Part shown: positions 8,876 through 18,759 of the stretch, in pieces
How positions within the stretch are numbered: position 1 is the stretch's first letter
How the letters are laid out: each line of letters starts with the position of its first letter
Made by a program: the position numbers and the translations under genes
NCBI GenBank assembly: GCA_016788045.1
Contig: JAEUTG010000024.1
Coordinates: 1 to 64,000 of the forward strand
Direction: 5' to 3'
Length of the DNA: 64,000 bases
Source: Bacteroidales bacterium
GTDB lineage: Bacteria > Bacteroidota > Bacteroidia > Bacteroidales > Lentimicrobiaceae
Notes under the pieces: generated by a model
What the model was told of the DNA's origin: nothing
What the model saw: only the letters and a program-made list of their open reading frames with translations
Databases searched by the model: none

Positions 8876-9727
8876 TCAGTACATCAGCTCCGTTAAAGCC
8901 TCATCCAGCTTCGGATAGCGGAATTCAAAACCTTCCTCCGTCAGCCTTTCCGGAAGCACTTTCTGCCCGCTGGTGAGTGCGGTTGCCCCTTCCCCGAAAA
9001 TGAGCCTCAGCACAAAAGCGGGAACCGGAAACAGGGCAGGACGCTTCAACGCGCGGCCTAACGAAGCGGTAAACCCGGCATTGTCCGTAACTCCGGGTGA
9101 AGTAAGATTAAAAATCCCTGTTAACTGCTTTTCCACCACAAACCGGTATGCATTGATCAGATCATCGATGTGGATCCACGAAAAACCCTGTTTCCCCGAG
9201 GCAATTCTGCCGCCAAATCCAAGCCTGAAGGGTAGCATCATCCTGGGCAAAGCCCCGCCGTCGTTCGAAAGCACGATTCCGAGTCTGAACACCGCAACAC
9301 CGGTTACGGCTGAGGCTTTCAGGGCTTCTTCTTCCCAGGCCTGACAAACCTTGCCGAGGAATCCCTGGTCGTACCGGCTGTCTTTTTCCGTAAAAAGCTG
9401 GCCATCAGGATAAATCCCAACCGCTGAGGTGGAAATAAACATGGAAGGCTTAACCCCGGCAGCCAGGATGGCCTTAACCAATGCGGCCGTAGTATCGATT
9501 CTGCTGGAAAGAATCTCTTTTTTGTATAGCACCGACCACCGGGCAACAATGGGGGCCCCGGCAAGATGAATCACCACATCCGATGACTCCACTTTCGGAA
9601 CAAGCAACCCCCGGATATCGGAAAAATCGGTCCTCCCGAGTGTCGTTACTGTATGCCCTGCTTCCGTGAACACAGTCGTAAGCCTTTTGCCTACAAGACC
9701 GGTAGACCCGCTGATCAAAACATTCAT
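8876..9727 (-). CDS. TIGR01777-family SDR epimerase (YfcH-like)
   Basis: 283 residues. The N-terminus MNVLISGSTGLVGKRL contains the GxxGxxG NAD(P)-binding motif of the extended short-chain dehydrogenases, followed by DVVIHLAGAPI and FISTSAVGIYP, where STSAVGIY is the conserved segment around the active site. The C-terminus (about 235-283, ending FEFRYPKLDEALTEL) matches the DUF1731 tail that marks this family (E. coli YfcH, human SDR39U1). Members are annotated as sugar-nucleotide epimerases, but the real substrate is not known. It is transcribed away from mutA and looks monocistronic. Length is typical. Confidence 0.9.
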   Translation of the reverse strand: MNVLISGSTGLVGKRLTTVFTEAGHTVTTLGRTDFSDIRGLLVPKVESSDVVIHLAGAPIVARWSVLYKKEILSSRIDTTAALVKAILAAGVKPSMFISTSAVGIYPDGQLFTEKDSRYDQGFLGKVCQAWEEEALKASAVTGVAVFRLGIVLSNDGGALPRMMLPFRLGFGGRIASGKQGFSWIHIDDLINAYRFVVEKQLTGIFNLTSPGVTDNAGFTASLGRALKRPALFPVPAFVLRLIFGEGATALTSGQKVLPERLTEEGFEFRYPKLDEALTELMY

Positions 9728-9819
9728 ATTCAGATTTCTGTATATTTTAAACTTCCGGGATGGTTACCGGGAAAACTTCATTTTAAAGCCAAAAAACGAC
9801 CTCCGGATAAAAAAACATA

Positions 9820-9827
9820 TACCTTTG
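9820..9827 (+). promoter_or_regulatory. Candidate -7 element for mutA-mutB
   Basis: TACCTTTG fits TAnnTTTG and lies about 68 bp before the mutA ATG at 9895. A clear -33 box is not visible. Confidence 0.5.
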
Positions 9828-9894
9828 CACCGTTTTTTAAAACTACCAACAATCAGGAACAGTAAAAGGTTTTTAACCACATACAACCGCTAAA

Positions 9895-11811
9895 ATGGAC
9901 AATCCGGAAAAAACAGGCAAAAACGGCGGACTTCTCACTGAATTCCCCTGTGTTTCAACCTCAGAATGGGAAGCAAAAATCACAGAGGATCTGAAAGGTG
10001 CCGATTATGAGAAAAAGCTGATCTGGAAGACCGCTGAAGGATTCAGCATAAAACCCTACTACAGGGCTGAGGATATTGCAGAGCTCTCCTATCTGTCGGG
10101 AGCATTACCAGGCAAATTCCCCTATGTCAGGGGCAACAAGACAGCCGATAACAATTGGGAAGTATGTCAGGACATCGTTCCTTCATCGCCAGAAAAAGCA
10201 AATGAACTTGCGGCCGACGCCTGCAATAAAGGAGCCAATGCCCTGATGCTCAACGCCAGGATGCTTTCGGGAAAAACTGAAACGGCCGTTATGCTCAGGG
10301 GAATCAACACCGACAACACCAGCCTGCATTTTAACTCATCAAAATCGTATATCGAATTTCTGGGAACCCTGACCAATGCCATCTCAGCACTCGGCAATGA
10401 CCCACGTAAAGCGAAAGGGTCTGTTGACTTCGATCCTATCAGTTACCTGCTGCTCAAAGGAAATTTTCATGCCGGTCAGGAAAACGATATGCTCGAAGCA
10501 GTGGATCTGATTGACTTAGCAGAAAAAGAGCTGCCAGGGTTCAGGGTAATTACCGTTAACGGACAATATTTCCAGAACTGTGGCTCTACCCTGGTACAGG
10601 AGCTGGCCTTTGCCCTGGCTTCTGGCAATGAGTACCTTGCATTTCTTACCGGTAAAGGCATCTCGGTTGATAAAGCAGCATCACGCATTGTGTTCAGTTT
10701 TGCCTCAGGGTCAAACTACTTTCCTGAAATCGCCAAGTTGAGGGCTGCCCGACTTCTGTGGGCACGCATTGTAGAACAATACAAACCCGAACATGCTGCT
10801 TCTGCTGAAATGCGGTTGCACGTTACCACCAGCAACTGGAACAAAACGATCTACGATCCCTATGTGAACATACTCCGCACCACCACCGAAGCCATGTCGG
10901 CTGCCATCGGGGGTGCCGATCTGATCACTGTAATGCCCTTTGACCTGGACTATAAAGACCCGGATGATTTCTCAATGCGAATTGCCCGCAACCAGCAGAT
11001 CATTCTGAAAGAAGAATCCAGCTTAGATAAAGTGGTTGATCCATCTGCCGGTTCTTATTACATCGAATCTCTGACCAATGCCATGGCAGAAGCAGCCTGG
11101 AAACTTTTTCTTGAAGTGGAGGATAAAGGCGGCATGATCGAAGCCATAAAAGCGGGATTCGTGCAGGATAAAGTGAACGAAAGTGCTGCATTGCGTAAAG
11201 CCGAAATTGCCTCACGCAGAACCATTGTACTGGGAACCAACCAGCATCCCAATGCAGCAGAAAATATGCTTTTGAAAATTCAGGCAGAAGAAGAAGATTC
11301 TGAAGAAAATGACATCCCCGGACCAGCACCCCGCTACAAGACCATTGAAGTTATGCGTGGTGCCGATGCCTTTGAAGACCTGAGGCTGGCTACCGAAATC
11401 TGGGAAAGTGAAGGCAACCGCAGGCCTCATGTATTCCTGTTCACCATAGGCAATCTGGCCATGCGTAAAGCCCGTGCAGGGTTCAGCTCAGGTTTCTTTG
11501 GTTGCGCCGGTTATAAAATTACCGACAATGCCGGTTTCACCTCTGTTGAAGAGGGCGTGAACGCTGCCCTTCAGGCAGAAGCTGATATCGTGGTACTGTG
11601 CAGCAGCGACGAAGAGTACGCCGAACTGGCACCGGCAGCCGCAAAAGCCCTGAAAGCCGGCAACCCCGAGGTTCAGGTCGTCGTGGCCGGGTATCCGAAA
11701 GAGCTCGTTGATCAGCTGAAAGCAGCTGGGGTGGATGAGTTTATTCACGTCCGCACCAATGTCTTCGACACCCTGTATGTGTTCCAGCAAAAGCTGGGTG
11801 TAATGTTGTAA
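9895..11811 (+). CDS. mutA: Methylmalonyl-CoA mutase small (beta) subunit
   Basis: 638 residues. The first about 450 residues form the TIM-barrel mutase-like domain ([54 protein letters not shown]). The C-terminal about 150 residues have the cobalamin-binding fold but lack the DxHxxG cobalt-ligand motif, as expected for the non-catalytic subunit. With MutB it interconverts methylmalonyl-CoA and succinyl-CoA, using adenosylcobalamin; in Bacteroidota this serves propionate formation or use. It is followed 137 bp later by mutB on the same strand. The methylmalonyl-CoA epimerase and MeaB chaperone genes are not in this window. Confidence 0.95.
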   Translation: MDNPEKTGKNGGLLTEFPCVSTSEWEAKITEDLKGADYEKKLIWKTAEGFSIKPYYRAEDIAELSYLSGALPGKFPYVRGNKTADNNWEVCQDIVPSSPEKANELAADACNKGANALMLNARMLSGKTETAVMLRGINTDNTSLHFNSSKSYIEFLGTLTNAISALGNDPRKAKGSVDFDPISYLLLKGNFHAGQENDMLEAVDLIDLAEKELPGFRVITVNGQYFQNCGSTLVQELAFALASGNEYLAFLTGKGISVDKAASRIVFSFASGSNYFPEIAKLRAARLLWARIVEQYKPEHAASAEMRLHVTTSNWNKTIYDPYVNILRTTTEAMSAAIGGADLITVMPFDLDYKDPDDFSMRIARNQQIILKEESSLDKVVDPSAGSYYIESLTNAMAEAAWKLFLEVEDKGGMIEAIKAGFVQDKVNESAALRKAEIASRRTIVLGTNQHPNAAENMLLKIQAEEEDSEENDIPGPAPRYKTIEVMRGADAFEDLRLATEIWESEGNRRPHVFLFTIGNLAMRKARAGFSSGFFGCAGYKITDNAGFTSVEEGVNAALQAEADIVVLCSSDEEYAELAPAAAKALKAGNPEVQVVVAGYPKELVDQLKAAGVDEFIHVRTNVFDTLYVFQQKLGVML

Positions 11812-11849
11812 TTGCGGATTGTCGGATGCGGAAGAAGAAATTGCGGATT
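11811..11849. repeat. Short direct repeat between mutA and mutB
   Basis: ATTGCGGATT occurs at 11811-11820 and 11840-11849 just after the mutA stop. The longer phrase AATTGCGGATT also occurs inverted at 22936-22946, so it is one of several short phrases shared between intergenic regions of this window. Confidence 0.6.
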
Positions 11850-11948
11850 TTGGAAGAAAAAATGCAGATTGTAAATTTTGAATTAAGCATTGACAACTGA
11901 AAAATCCGAAATAATTTTAATTAAGACAAATCAAAAACGAATCAAAAT

Positions 11949-14084
11949 ATGCGTCCCGATTTTAAGAATGTGAGTCTCAGGTCATTCACCAAATCCTCTT
12001 CCGGAGTTAAGGCATCGGATAAGGAATGGATGACGACTGAGCAGATTCCCGTGAAGCCGGTGTTTACCCCGGCTGATCTGGAGAAAATGGAGCATCTGAA
12101 CTATGCGGCCGGGATTCCGCCTTTCCTGCGCGGGCCCTACAGCACCATGTATGTGATGAAACCCTGGACCATCCGTCAGTACGCCGGATTCTCCACCGCC
12201 GAAGAGTCGAACGCCTTCTACCGCCGCAACCTGGCAGCCGGTCAGATGGGTCTCTCGGTTGCCTTCGACCTGGCAACCCACCGCGGCTATGATTCTGACC
12301 ATGAACGTGTGGTGGGTGATGTGGGCAAAGCCGGTGTAGCCATCGACTCCATCCTCGACATGAAGATCCTCTTCGACCAGATTCCTCTGGACAAGATGTC
12401 GGTATCGATGACCATGAATGGGGCCGTGCTTCCGGTACTCGCTTTTTACATTGTGGCTGCCGAAGAGCAGGGCGTATCCATGGACAAACTCAGCGGAACC
12501 ATTCAGAACGACATCCTGAAGGAGTTTATGGTGCGCAACACCTACATCTACCCGCCGGTGCCTTCCATGAAGATCATCGCCGATATTTTTGAGTTTACTT
12601 CAAAGAACATGAAGAAGTTCAACTCCATCTCCATCAGCGGATATCACATGCAGGAAGCCGGTGCCACCGCCGACATTGAACTGGCCTACACCCTGGCCGA
12701 CGGACTGGAATACATCCGCACCGGAATCCAGGCCGGCATTCCGGTGGATGCTTTTGCCCCCAGGCTTTCGTTTTTCTGGGGCATCGGCATGAACCACTTT
12801 ATGGAGATTGCCAAGATGCGGGCTGCCCGTCTGCTGTGGGCAAAAATCGTGAAGCAGTTCAACCCGAAGGATGCCAAGTCGATGGCCCTTCGCACCCATT
12901 CGCAGACCTCCGGCTGGAGCCTCACCGAACAGGACCCGTTCAACAACGTAACCCGCACGGCCGTTGAAGCCCTGGCCGCTGCCCTGGGCCACACCCAGAG
13001 CCTGCACACCAATGCCCTCGACGAAGCCATTGCCCTGCCTACCGATTTTTCGGCACGCATTGCCCGCAATACCCAGATTTACCTGCAGGAAGAAACCAAC
13101 ATCTGCAAAGTGGTGGATCCATGGGGAGGCTCCTATTATGTGGAAGCCCTCACCCATGAGCTGGCGAATAAAGCCTGGGCGCTGATAGAAGAGGTAGAAC
13201 AGTTGGGCGGTATGGCCAAAGCCATTGAAACCGGCATCCCGAAAATGCGTATTGAAGAAGCAGCTGCCCGCAAACAGGCCCGCATCGACTCCGGCCGCGA
13301 TACCATTGTCGGTGTCAACAAATACCGTCTGGCCAAGGAAGATCCGATTGAAACCCTGGAAGTTGACAATACCGCGGTGCGCGAAGCACAGCTCAAACGT
13401 CTGGCCGTACTGAAAGCCAACCGCAACAACGAAGAAGTTCAGGCATCGCTCGATGCCCTCACCCGTGCTGCAGAAACCAACGAAGGCAACCTGCTGGCCC
13501 TGGCCATTGATGCCGCCAGAAAGCGCGCTTCATTGGGAGAAATTTCGATGGCACTTGAAAAGGTTTATGGAAGGTACAAAGCCGTGATACGTTCAATTTC
13601 AGGAGTTTACTCTTCAGAATCAGCCAGCGACGACAGCTTTAAGAAAGCCTGTGAAATGGCCGACAGTTTCGCCGCCATGGAAGGCCGCCGCCCCCGCATC
13701 ATGATCGCCAAGATGGGTCAGGATGGCCACGACCGCGGAGCCAAGGTAGTGGCAACCGGCTATGCCGACATCGGATTCGATGTTGACATCGGACCCCTGT
13801 TCCAGACACCTGCCGAAGCCGCCCGTCAGGCCGTGGAAAACGACGTGCACGTGCTGGGCGTTTCCAGCCTCGCCGCCGGCCACAAAACCCTGGTTCCCCA
13901 GGTGATCGAAGAACTGAAAAAACTCGGCCGCGAAGACATCATGGTCATCGTGGGTGGTGTTATCCCGCCCCAGGATTATGACTTCCTCTACAAAGCCGGC
14001 GCCATGGCCATCTTCGGACCCGGTACGGTGATTCCGGAAGCCGCAATTAAAATGCTGGAGATTTTGATTGGCGCACGGAAGTGA
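11949..14084 (+). CDS. mutB: Methylmalonyl-CoA mutase large (alpha) subunit
   Basis: 711 residues, full length. The substrate-binding barrel is marked by [19 protein letters not shown] near residue 75 and [15 protein letters not shown], both strongly conserved in catalytic subunits. The C-terminal cobalamin domain (about 580-711) contains [13 protein letters not shown], the DxHxxG motif whose His coordinates cobalt, and the downstream GG of IVGGVIPP. It is the catalytic partner of MutA, carrying out the radical rearrangement of methylmalonyl-CoA and succinyl-CoA. The pair is probably cotranscribed from the promoter before mutA and ends at a strong terminator about 40 bp downstream. No frameshift or missing motif is seen. 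Confidence 0.97.
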   Translation: MRPDFKNVSLRSFTKSSSGVKASDKEWMTTEQIPVKPVFTPADLEKMEHLNYAAGIPPFLRGPYSTMYVMKPWTIRQYAGFSTAEESNAFYRRNLAAGQMGLSVAFDLATHRGYDSDHERVVGDVGKAGVAIDSILDMKILFDQIPLDKMSVSMTMNGAVLPVLAFYIVAAEEQGVSMDKLSGTIQNDILKEFMVRNTYIYPPVPSMKIIADIFEFTSKNMKKFNSISISGYHMQEAGATADIELAYTLADGLEYIRTGIQAGIPVDAFAPRLSFFWGIGMNHFMEIAKMRAARLLWAKIVKQFNPKDAKSMALRTHSQTSGWSLTEQDPFNNVTRTAVEALAAALGHTQSLHTNALDEAIALPTDFSARIARNTQIYLQEETNICKVVDPWGGSYYVEALTHELANKAWALIEEVEQLGGMAKAIETGIPKMRIEEAAARKQARIDSGRDTIVGVNKYRLAKEDPIETLEVDNTAVREAQLKRLAVLKANRNNEEVQASLDALTRAAETNEGNLLALAIDAARKRASLGEISMALEKVYGRYKAVIRSISGVYSSESASDDSFKKACEMADSFAAMEGRRPRIMIAKMGQDGHDRGAKVVATGYADIGFDVDIGPLFQTPAEAARQAVENDVHVLGVSSLAAGHKTLVPQVIEELKKLGREDIMVIVGGVIPPQDYDFLYKAGAMAIFGPGTVIPEAAIKMLEILIGARK

Positions 14085-14089
14085 AATCA

Positions 14090-14120
14090 AGTAAAAAGTA
14101 AAAAGTCTAAAGTAAAAAGT
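14090..14120. repeat. AGTAAAAAGT-type short tandem repeat
   Basis: Four close copies of the phrase AGTAAAAAG or TAAAGT lie directly after mutB. The same phrase recurs several times at 27708-27840, again just after a gene. Confidence 0.7.
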
Positions 14121-14124
14121 TGGG

Positions 14125-14155
14125 AAAAGGGATCCGGGAGGGTTCCTTTTTTTTT
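14125..14155 (+). terminator. Rho-independent terminator of mutA-mutB
   Basis: The stem AAAAGGGATCC (14125-14135) pairs with GGGTTCCTTTT (14140-14150) over 11 bp with two G-U pairs and a GGGA tetraloop, followed by further T residues to 14155. Confidence 0.85.
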
Positions 14156-14245
14156 CGGCTTTTTCAGCTGATCGTTGATTTCCGTTCATTCAAACAGGAT
14201 ACGATTGGCCATTGGGTTTAAATTCTTCTAGGTTAAGTGCCTCAG

Positions 14246-14275
14246 GGTGTCTGAATTCATATAAATTCAGACACC
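14246..14275. repeat. Perfect 12-bp inverted repeat
   Basis: GGTGTCTGAATT (14246-14257) and AATTCAGACACC (14264-14275) flank a 6-nt loop, CATATA. No T-run follows on either strand, so it is not a standard terminator. It lies in a gene-free stretch (14156-14976). Confidence 0.75.
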
Positions 14276-14376
14276 AAGTATACACTATTTTATCAAAATC
14301 CGAAATAAGGCTTACTGATCCTGATCGTTTTTCACTATTGTCCGGTTAAAATTAGAATTGCTTATGAGATTACCTT

Positions 14377-14630
14377 TGGTGAACCTGTCTGCCTGTGCAG
14401 TCAGGCAGGCTCCCTTTGGTCGGTTCTTCGCTTTACTTTGTTTCGCTCAGAATGACAAGCAGTTGAGTACAGAATAGGGGGGCTTGGTTACGGCGAAGCC
14501 GCAACCAAGCCCCCCTATTCAATGACCCATGAAAATCAAAGTCATTCTGAACTTGTCTGCTAGTTGCTCATGCAAACAAGAAGGCCTGCTTGTTTGCGCA
14601 GGCAGACAGGCGTTAGCGAAGAATCCCATA
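14377..14630. repeat. Nested palindromic intergenic element (REP/MITE-like)
   Basis: At the centre is GAATAGGGGGGCTTGGTT (14472-14489), perfectly complementary to 14503-14520, with an inner CGGC/GCCG stem. Flanking it are outer complementary phrases: TTCTTCGCT and CTCAGAATGAC on the left, GTCATTCTGA and AGCGAAGAA on the right. Further out lie CAGGCAGGC-type segments on both sides. No ORF of note is inside. The outer left part shares GCAGTCAGGCAGGCT with the element at 27.8 kb. It occupies most of the gene-free block 14156-14976. Confidence 0.75.
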
Positions 14631-14976
14631 ATTTTCCCGGACAACAATGATTGTTTTTATCTTCTGATCAGAAAAAAGGAAATCTTGATCATTCAACAAT
14701 AGCCGGTTGCCGGAAAGTATTATCCGGACACAGTTTCGTTCATGTTTGTCTGTCAGTCAGACTACGGGCAAAAAACCGTGAATCACATTTTGATAATGGC
14801 AGGCTTACCGGCTTCCGGATTAAAGTAATAGAATACTCACAAATACCTTTATATCATAACATTACAACAATCAACGGTTAAAAAGAAAACCTTCCGGGGG
14901 ATAAAACTTTTTCATTCAATCGCTGTGTGAAACGATAAAAACATTGCTGATCTTTGAAACTCTCAAAGCCGCCCAG

Positions 14977-17226
14977 ATGAAGAAACTCTTGTCAGCATTC
15001 ACGATAATTCTGTTCCTGATCAGCATTTCAGATGCTGCCGGACAATTGCCAATTAATGAAGGATCAACACCCCTATATTCCATTGTGGTGTCGGAAACGG
15101 CCGATTCCCTCACGCGGCAGGCCGCTGAAGTCCTTCAGGAGGCCATTTTCCGGATGAGCGGGTGCCGGATGAGGGTGCAGCCTCAGCCCGAAACTGGCAT
15201 GAAATCCATTTTTATCGGCAGCCACTGGCTGAGGAACAAACCGGTTTTCAACAAGCTGCAGGTTCTCTCAATGGATGGGTTTTATCTGTACAGCGAAAAT
15301 GGCAACTATTATCTGGCAGGGAATCAACCCATTGGCGATCTGAATGCAGTTTATTCAATGCTTGAAAAATGGGGGTTTATTCAGTTCAGCGCCACCGAAG
15401 CCTGGTACCCTGAACATAAACGACTGTTTCTGGACGAAGCAAGCGAGGGAATCCAACCGGATTTCCTTTTCAGGCATCCCCACTTCCCGGATAAAAACAA
15501 TCCCGGCTTCACCCTGCCTTCCAAAACCCATTCCATGGATGACTGGGGCCTTTTTGTGCATACGTTTCAGAAGCTCTGCCCTGCAGACCGGTATTTTGAT
15601 GAGCACCCCGAATACTTCTCTCTGGTCAACGGCCGGCGCATCCGCGATGGTCAGCTCTGCCTGAGCAACCCGGGGGTAATCTCCCTGCTTACCGATAATC
15701 TACGGAAGGAGATGGCGCAGAAGCCCGGTTGTAAATACTGGTCGGTGTCGCAAAACGACTGCATCAACTACTGCGAATGTGAGCAATGCCAGGCCTTGTA
15801 CAAAAAATACGGCAGTATCTCAGGAGCATATGTCGATATGGCCAACCAGATAGCCCGTCAATTCCCGGATAAGCAGATTTCTACCCTCGCTTACCAGTTT
15901 ACCCGTTCAGCGCCGGAAAATATCGTTCCGGACCCGAACGTGAACATCATGTTCTGTTCGATCGAGTGCAACCGCAGCCAGCCCCTGGAAAATGACCCCC
16001 GTTCGCATGATTTTGTGAAGGATATGGAAGACTGGGCCGCGCTCACCCACAACATTTTTATGTGGGACTATGTGGTGCAGTTCAAGACCTATATTTGCCC
16101 GTTCCCGAATGTGGAGGTTCTGCAGCCAAACATACAGTTCTTCCGTAAAAACGGGGTGCCGATGATGTTTCAGCAGGGCAGCGGCAGCTCGTGGTCAGAC
16201 TTCTGTGAATACAAACAAGCCCTGATTTCACGCCTGCTCTGGGATGCAGACCTCGATGAACCAGCCTTCCGCAGGCAATTCTTCACGGCTTTTTATGGTG
16301 CAGCCGCCCCGGCGATGCTGGAGTATTTCAGTACCGTTCAACAAGCTATGAATGCACAGGCTGATCAACGCAACCTTGATATTTACGGATATCCTGTTTT
16401 GTATTCTGACTGGTTTCTGAAACCGGAACTCCTGATCCGGTACAAGGCCCTGATGGATGAGGCTGAAGCACTGGTAAAATACGACTCCGTGCGCCTGAAA
16501 AGGGTGCTCAGGCAGCGGTGTACCGTAGATTTTGCAGTCCTGGATGTTGCATTGAATGTGAATGCCCCGGAACTTTCGTTTTACCACCAGGGCCCGGATG
16601 GCCGTGCGTTGAATGCTGAAATGGCTGAACTGCTCGACCGCTTTACCCAAAACTGCAGGTCAACCGGAATTGTTACCCTTGATGAAAATGGCTACACACC
16701 CGATCAATACCGGGAGCAGGCCCTGAACATTGCATCCATGGCGCTGAAGCCCAACAAAGCCGGGGGAAAAGACATCAATTCGCTCACCCCTTACAGCCCG
16801 CTGTACAATGTTGGTGGCACCGCAGCCCTTACCGACGGTAAATTCGGCGGGCAGCACTTCCGGCTCAACTGGCTGGGGTATCAGGGCAACGACATGGAGG
16901 TGGTGGTTGACTTCGGCCAGGCTACCTCGTTTCACCGCATTGAAACCAACTTTTTCCTCGATCTGGTCTCGTGGATTTTTATGCCCCTGCAGGTGAAGGT
17001 GGAGATCTCCGACGACAATGCATTGTACAGGCAGGTTTACAGCAACGATATTCCCGAACCGGTGCGCGATTACGGGCAGAAACCCGTGCATTGTTCGTTT
17101 GAATTCAGTGAAACCAACGCCCGTTACCTGAAGTTTACCGCCCTGAGCCGGAAAACCTGTCCCGACTGGCACCGTGGCTCCGGGCAGCCATGCTGGATTT
17201 TCGTGGATGAGCTGGTGGTTGAGTGA
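14977..17226 (+). CDS. DUF4838 family glycoside-hydrolase-like secreted protein
   Basis: 749 residues from the ATG at 14977; an in-frame start exists at 14944, but the signal peptide MKKLLSAFTIILFLISISDAAGQ begins at 14977, which decides the start. Residues about 25-130 resemble the N-terminal alpha-glucuronidase-like domain. The central part (about 180-470) has the DUF4838 features VSQNDCINYCECEQC and NIMFCSIECNRSQPLEND, the latter family-typical. The C-terminal about 140 residues (GGTAALTDGKFGG..., EVVVDFGQATSFHRIE) look like an F5/8-type discoidin carbohydrate-binding domain. DUF4838 proteins are related to alpha-glucuronidase-type glycosidases and are common in Bacteroidota polysaccharide-degrading gene sets, but this one has no SusC/D neighbours. 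Substrate unknown. Confidence 0.85.
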   Translation: MKKLLSAFTIILFLISISDAAGQLPINEGSTPLYSIVVSETADSLTRQAAEVLQEAIFRMSGCRMRVQPQPETGMKSIFIGSHWLRNKPVFNKLQVLSMDGFYLYSENGNYYLAGNQPIGDLNAVYSMLEKWGFIQFSATEAWYPEHKRLFLDEASEGIQPDFLFRHPHFPDKNNPGFTLPSKTHSMDDWGLFVHTFQKLCPADRYFDEHPEYFSLVNGRRIRDGQLCLSNPGVISLLTDNLRKEMAQKPGCKYWSVSQNDCINYCECEQCQALYKKYGSISGAYVDMANQIARQFPDKQISTLAYQFTRSAPENIVPDPNVNIMFCSIECNRSQPLENDPRSHDFVKDMEDWAALTHNIFMWDYVVQFKTYICPFPNVEVLQPNIQFFRKNGVPMMFQQGSGSSWSDFCEYKQALISRLLWDADLDEPAFRRQFFTAFYGAAAPAMLEYFSTVQQAMNAQADQRNLDIYGYPVLYSDWFLKPELLIRYKALMDEAEALVKYDSVRLKRVLRQRCTVDFAVLDVALNVNAPELSFYHQGPDGRALNAEMAELLDRFTQNCRSTGIVTLDENGYTPDQYREQALNIASMALKPNKAGGKDINSLTPYSPLYNVGGTAALTDGKFGGQHFRLNWLGYQGNDMEVVVDFGQATSFHRIETNFFLDLVSWIFMPLQVKVEISDDNALYRQVYSNDIPEPVRDYGQKPVHCSFEFSETNARYLKFTALSRKTCPDWHRGSGQPCWIFVDELVVE

Positions 17227-17316
17227 AAGACGATCACTTTTACCATTCCCGGTGAGCGTGACGAATTCTCAAGGAGATGGTTGAATGCAGGAAGATTATC
17301 GTGGCGGAAAAGAAAA

Positions 17317-17862
17317 TTAAAATCTGTACATCGGCAAAGGCTTCCACGGTGTTCTGAAGAGGTTCTTTAAAAACAGTCTGGTGAGGTTCCGGTGAAACCC
17401 TTTGTTCGGGAAGGCTTTCCTTACCCGGCGGATGTCATCACGGCTTCTGTCGCAACGGATCAGCCCGAGCGAAAGATCAACCAGGTCGGCCTGCCTGAAA
17501 ATTTCCGTTAGTGCCGGGCCCCTGAAGCGGAAAATCTTGTGGTGGTTCAGGATGATGGATTCGATCGCTTCGTCAGTTTCGCGGCTCAGTTGATGATCGG
17601 CTGAATAGCGCTTTGCCAGATTTACCGATGGTTGCAGGTAATCAAAGGTCCGGTGTGTCCAGATGCCCAGGTCATGGAAGGCAGCAGCAATCATCATTGT
17701 CTCTTTCTCCTTTGCATCATCCACCAACGGGAGGGCAAAATTCAGCACCCGGTACACATGGTTGCGGTATTGCTCATGGTCACCGCCCAGTACTGAACTG
17801 TGCGTATGCAGGATACTATCGACGATCTCATTGTGATAGATCAAATCATTTTTCATCGGCAT
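17317..17862 (-). CDS. HD-domain protein (putative metal-dependent phosphohydrolase)
   Basis: About 181 residues from the ATG at 17862 (or 179 from 17856); a further in-frame ATG at 17919 would add residues with no clear function. The HD signature is visible as HVYRVLNFA with AAAFHDLGIW, then IILNHHKIF, giving the H...HD...H ligand pattern for a small HD phosphohydrolase. A basic C-terminus (RKAFPNKGFHRNLTRLF) follows. The gene is last in a minus-strand run after the LytTR regulator (about 98 bp gap from the chosen start), so it may be cotranscribed, but a functional link is not evident. Substrate unknown; nucleotide hydrolysis is possible. Confidence 0.7.
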   Translation of the reverse strand: MPMKNDLIYHNEIVDSILHTHSSVLGGDHEQYRNHVYRVLNFALPLVDDAKEKETMMIAAAFHDLGIWTHRTFDYLQPSVNLAKRYSADHQLSRETDEAIESIILNHHKIFRFRGPALTEIFRQADLVDLSLGLIRCDRSRDDIRRVRKAFPNKGFHRNLTRLFLKNLFRTPWKPLPMYRF

Positions 17863-17959
17863 AGATTGCTTGCAACCGGTAATCAAAGGCAGGATTGTGA
17901 GGATTTCAGGCGGTACCACAAGCGGCGACCGGCTGGTTTAGATGCGCCGGTTCGGAATT

Positions 17960-18742
17960 TCATGACTCCCCGTTCATCCATGCTTTAAAATCTGCAGTAC
18001 GGGTGCGGCTTACCACAATGTCGATACCCGGATCAGGGCTGATGTCAACCTTCAGTTTGAAATTGTAATAGTTGTGGACTTTGGTAATGGCATCTCCTGC
18101 CACGATAAACTGGCGGTTTACACGGAAAAACAGCCTTGGATCGAGTTTTGATTCGAGCTCTTCGAGGGTATGCGGTACGATGTACCGGCTCTTTTCGCGG
18201 GTGAGCAGAAATACCACCTTCTCCTCGGCATAGAAACAAGCGATCTCTTTGATTCTGACTGGTATCATCGAATCACCCCGGCTGATCAGAAAGCGGTCTT
18301 TATACTGAGTCTGAGGCGATGATCTGATGGATTCAATCATCCTGTAGAGTTTATCGTTGGGCATTTCATTGCTGTTATCGTAAAATGCCCGCACCCGTTT
18401 GAACTTTTCAAGGCTTGCCTGCAGTTTCTCCCGGTTAACAGGCTTCAACAGATAGTCAATACTGTTGAGATCGAAAGCATGAAGTGCATATTCATCGTAA
18501 GCGGTGGTGAAAATCACCGGAATATTCAGCTGAACCTGTTCGAAAATGGCGAAACTCTTACCATCAGCCAGCTGAATATCCAGAAATATCAGGTCATAAT
18601 CCTGTACTGCTTTCAGGTGTGCTACCGAAGAGACCACTGTGTCAAAAGGGCCTGTGATTTCGCATCCGGGCTCCAGTTCTTCCAGAAGTTGCTTCATGCG
18701 GCCCGCAGCCAGTTCTTCATCCTCAATAATCAGAATTTTCAT
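17960..18742 (-). CDS. LytTR-family response regulator
   Basis: 260 residues. An N-terminal receiver domain (about 1-120) begins MKILIIEDEELAAGRMKQLL, with the acidic pair EDEE near the start, the phospho-acceptor Asp in DLIFLDIQLADG (about 55), the Thr in VIFTTAYDEYA and the Lys in YLLKPVNREKL. The C-terminal about 100 residues are a LytTR DNA-binding domain (IACFYAEEKVVFLLTREKSRYIVPHTLEELESKLDPRLFFRVNRQFIV). It starts 17 bp after the stop of the kinase gene and is certainly its partner. Targets are unknown; the TonB receptor at the head of the same gene run is the obvious candidate. Confidence 0.93.
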   Translation of the reverse strand: MKILIIEDEELAAGRMKQLLEELEPGCEITGPFDTVVSSVAHLKAVQDYDLIFLDIQLADGKSFAIFEQVQLNIPVIFTTAYDEYALHAFDLNSIDYLLKPVNREKLQASLEKFKRVRAFYDNSNEMPNDKLYRMIESIRSSPQTQYKDRFLISRGDSMIPVRIKEIACFYAEEKVVFLLTREKSRYIVPHTLEELESKLDPRLFFRVNRQFIVAGDAITKVHNYYNFKLKVDISPDPGIDIVVSRTRTADFKAWMNGES

Positions 18743-18759
18743 CGCCGTTTACTCCTGAT

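Noticed and set aside
14461..14520. Possible tRNA or structured RNA at the strong hairpin
   Set aside because: Single extended stem with perfect 18-bp arms and no clover-leaf, T-loop or anticodon arm; fits a palindromic repeat element instead.
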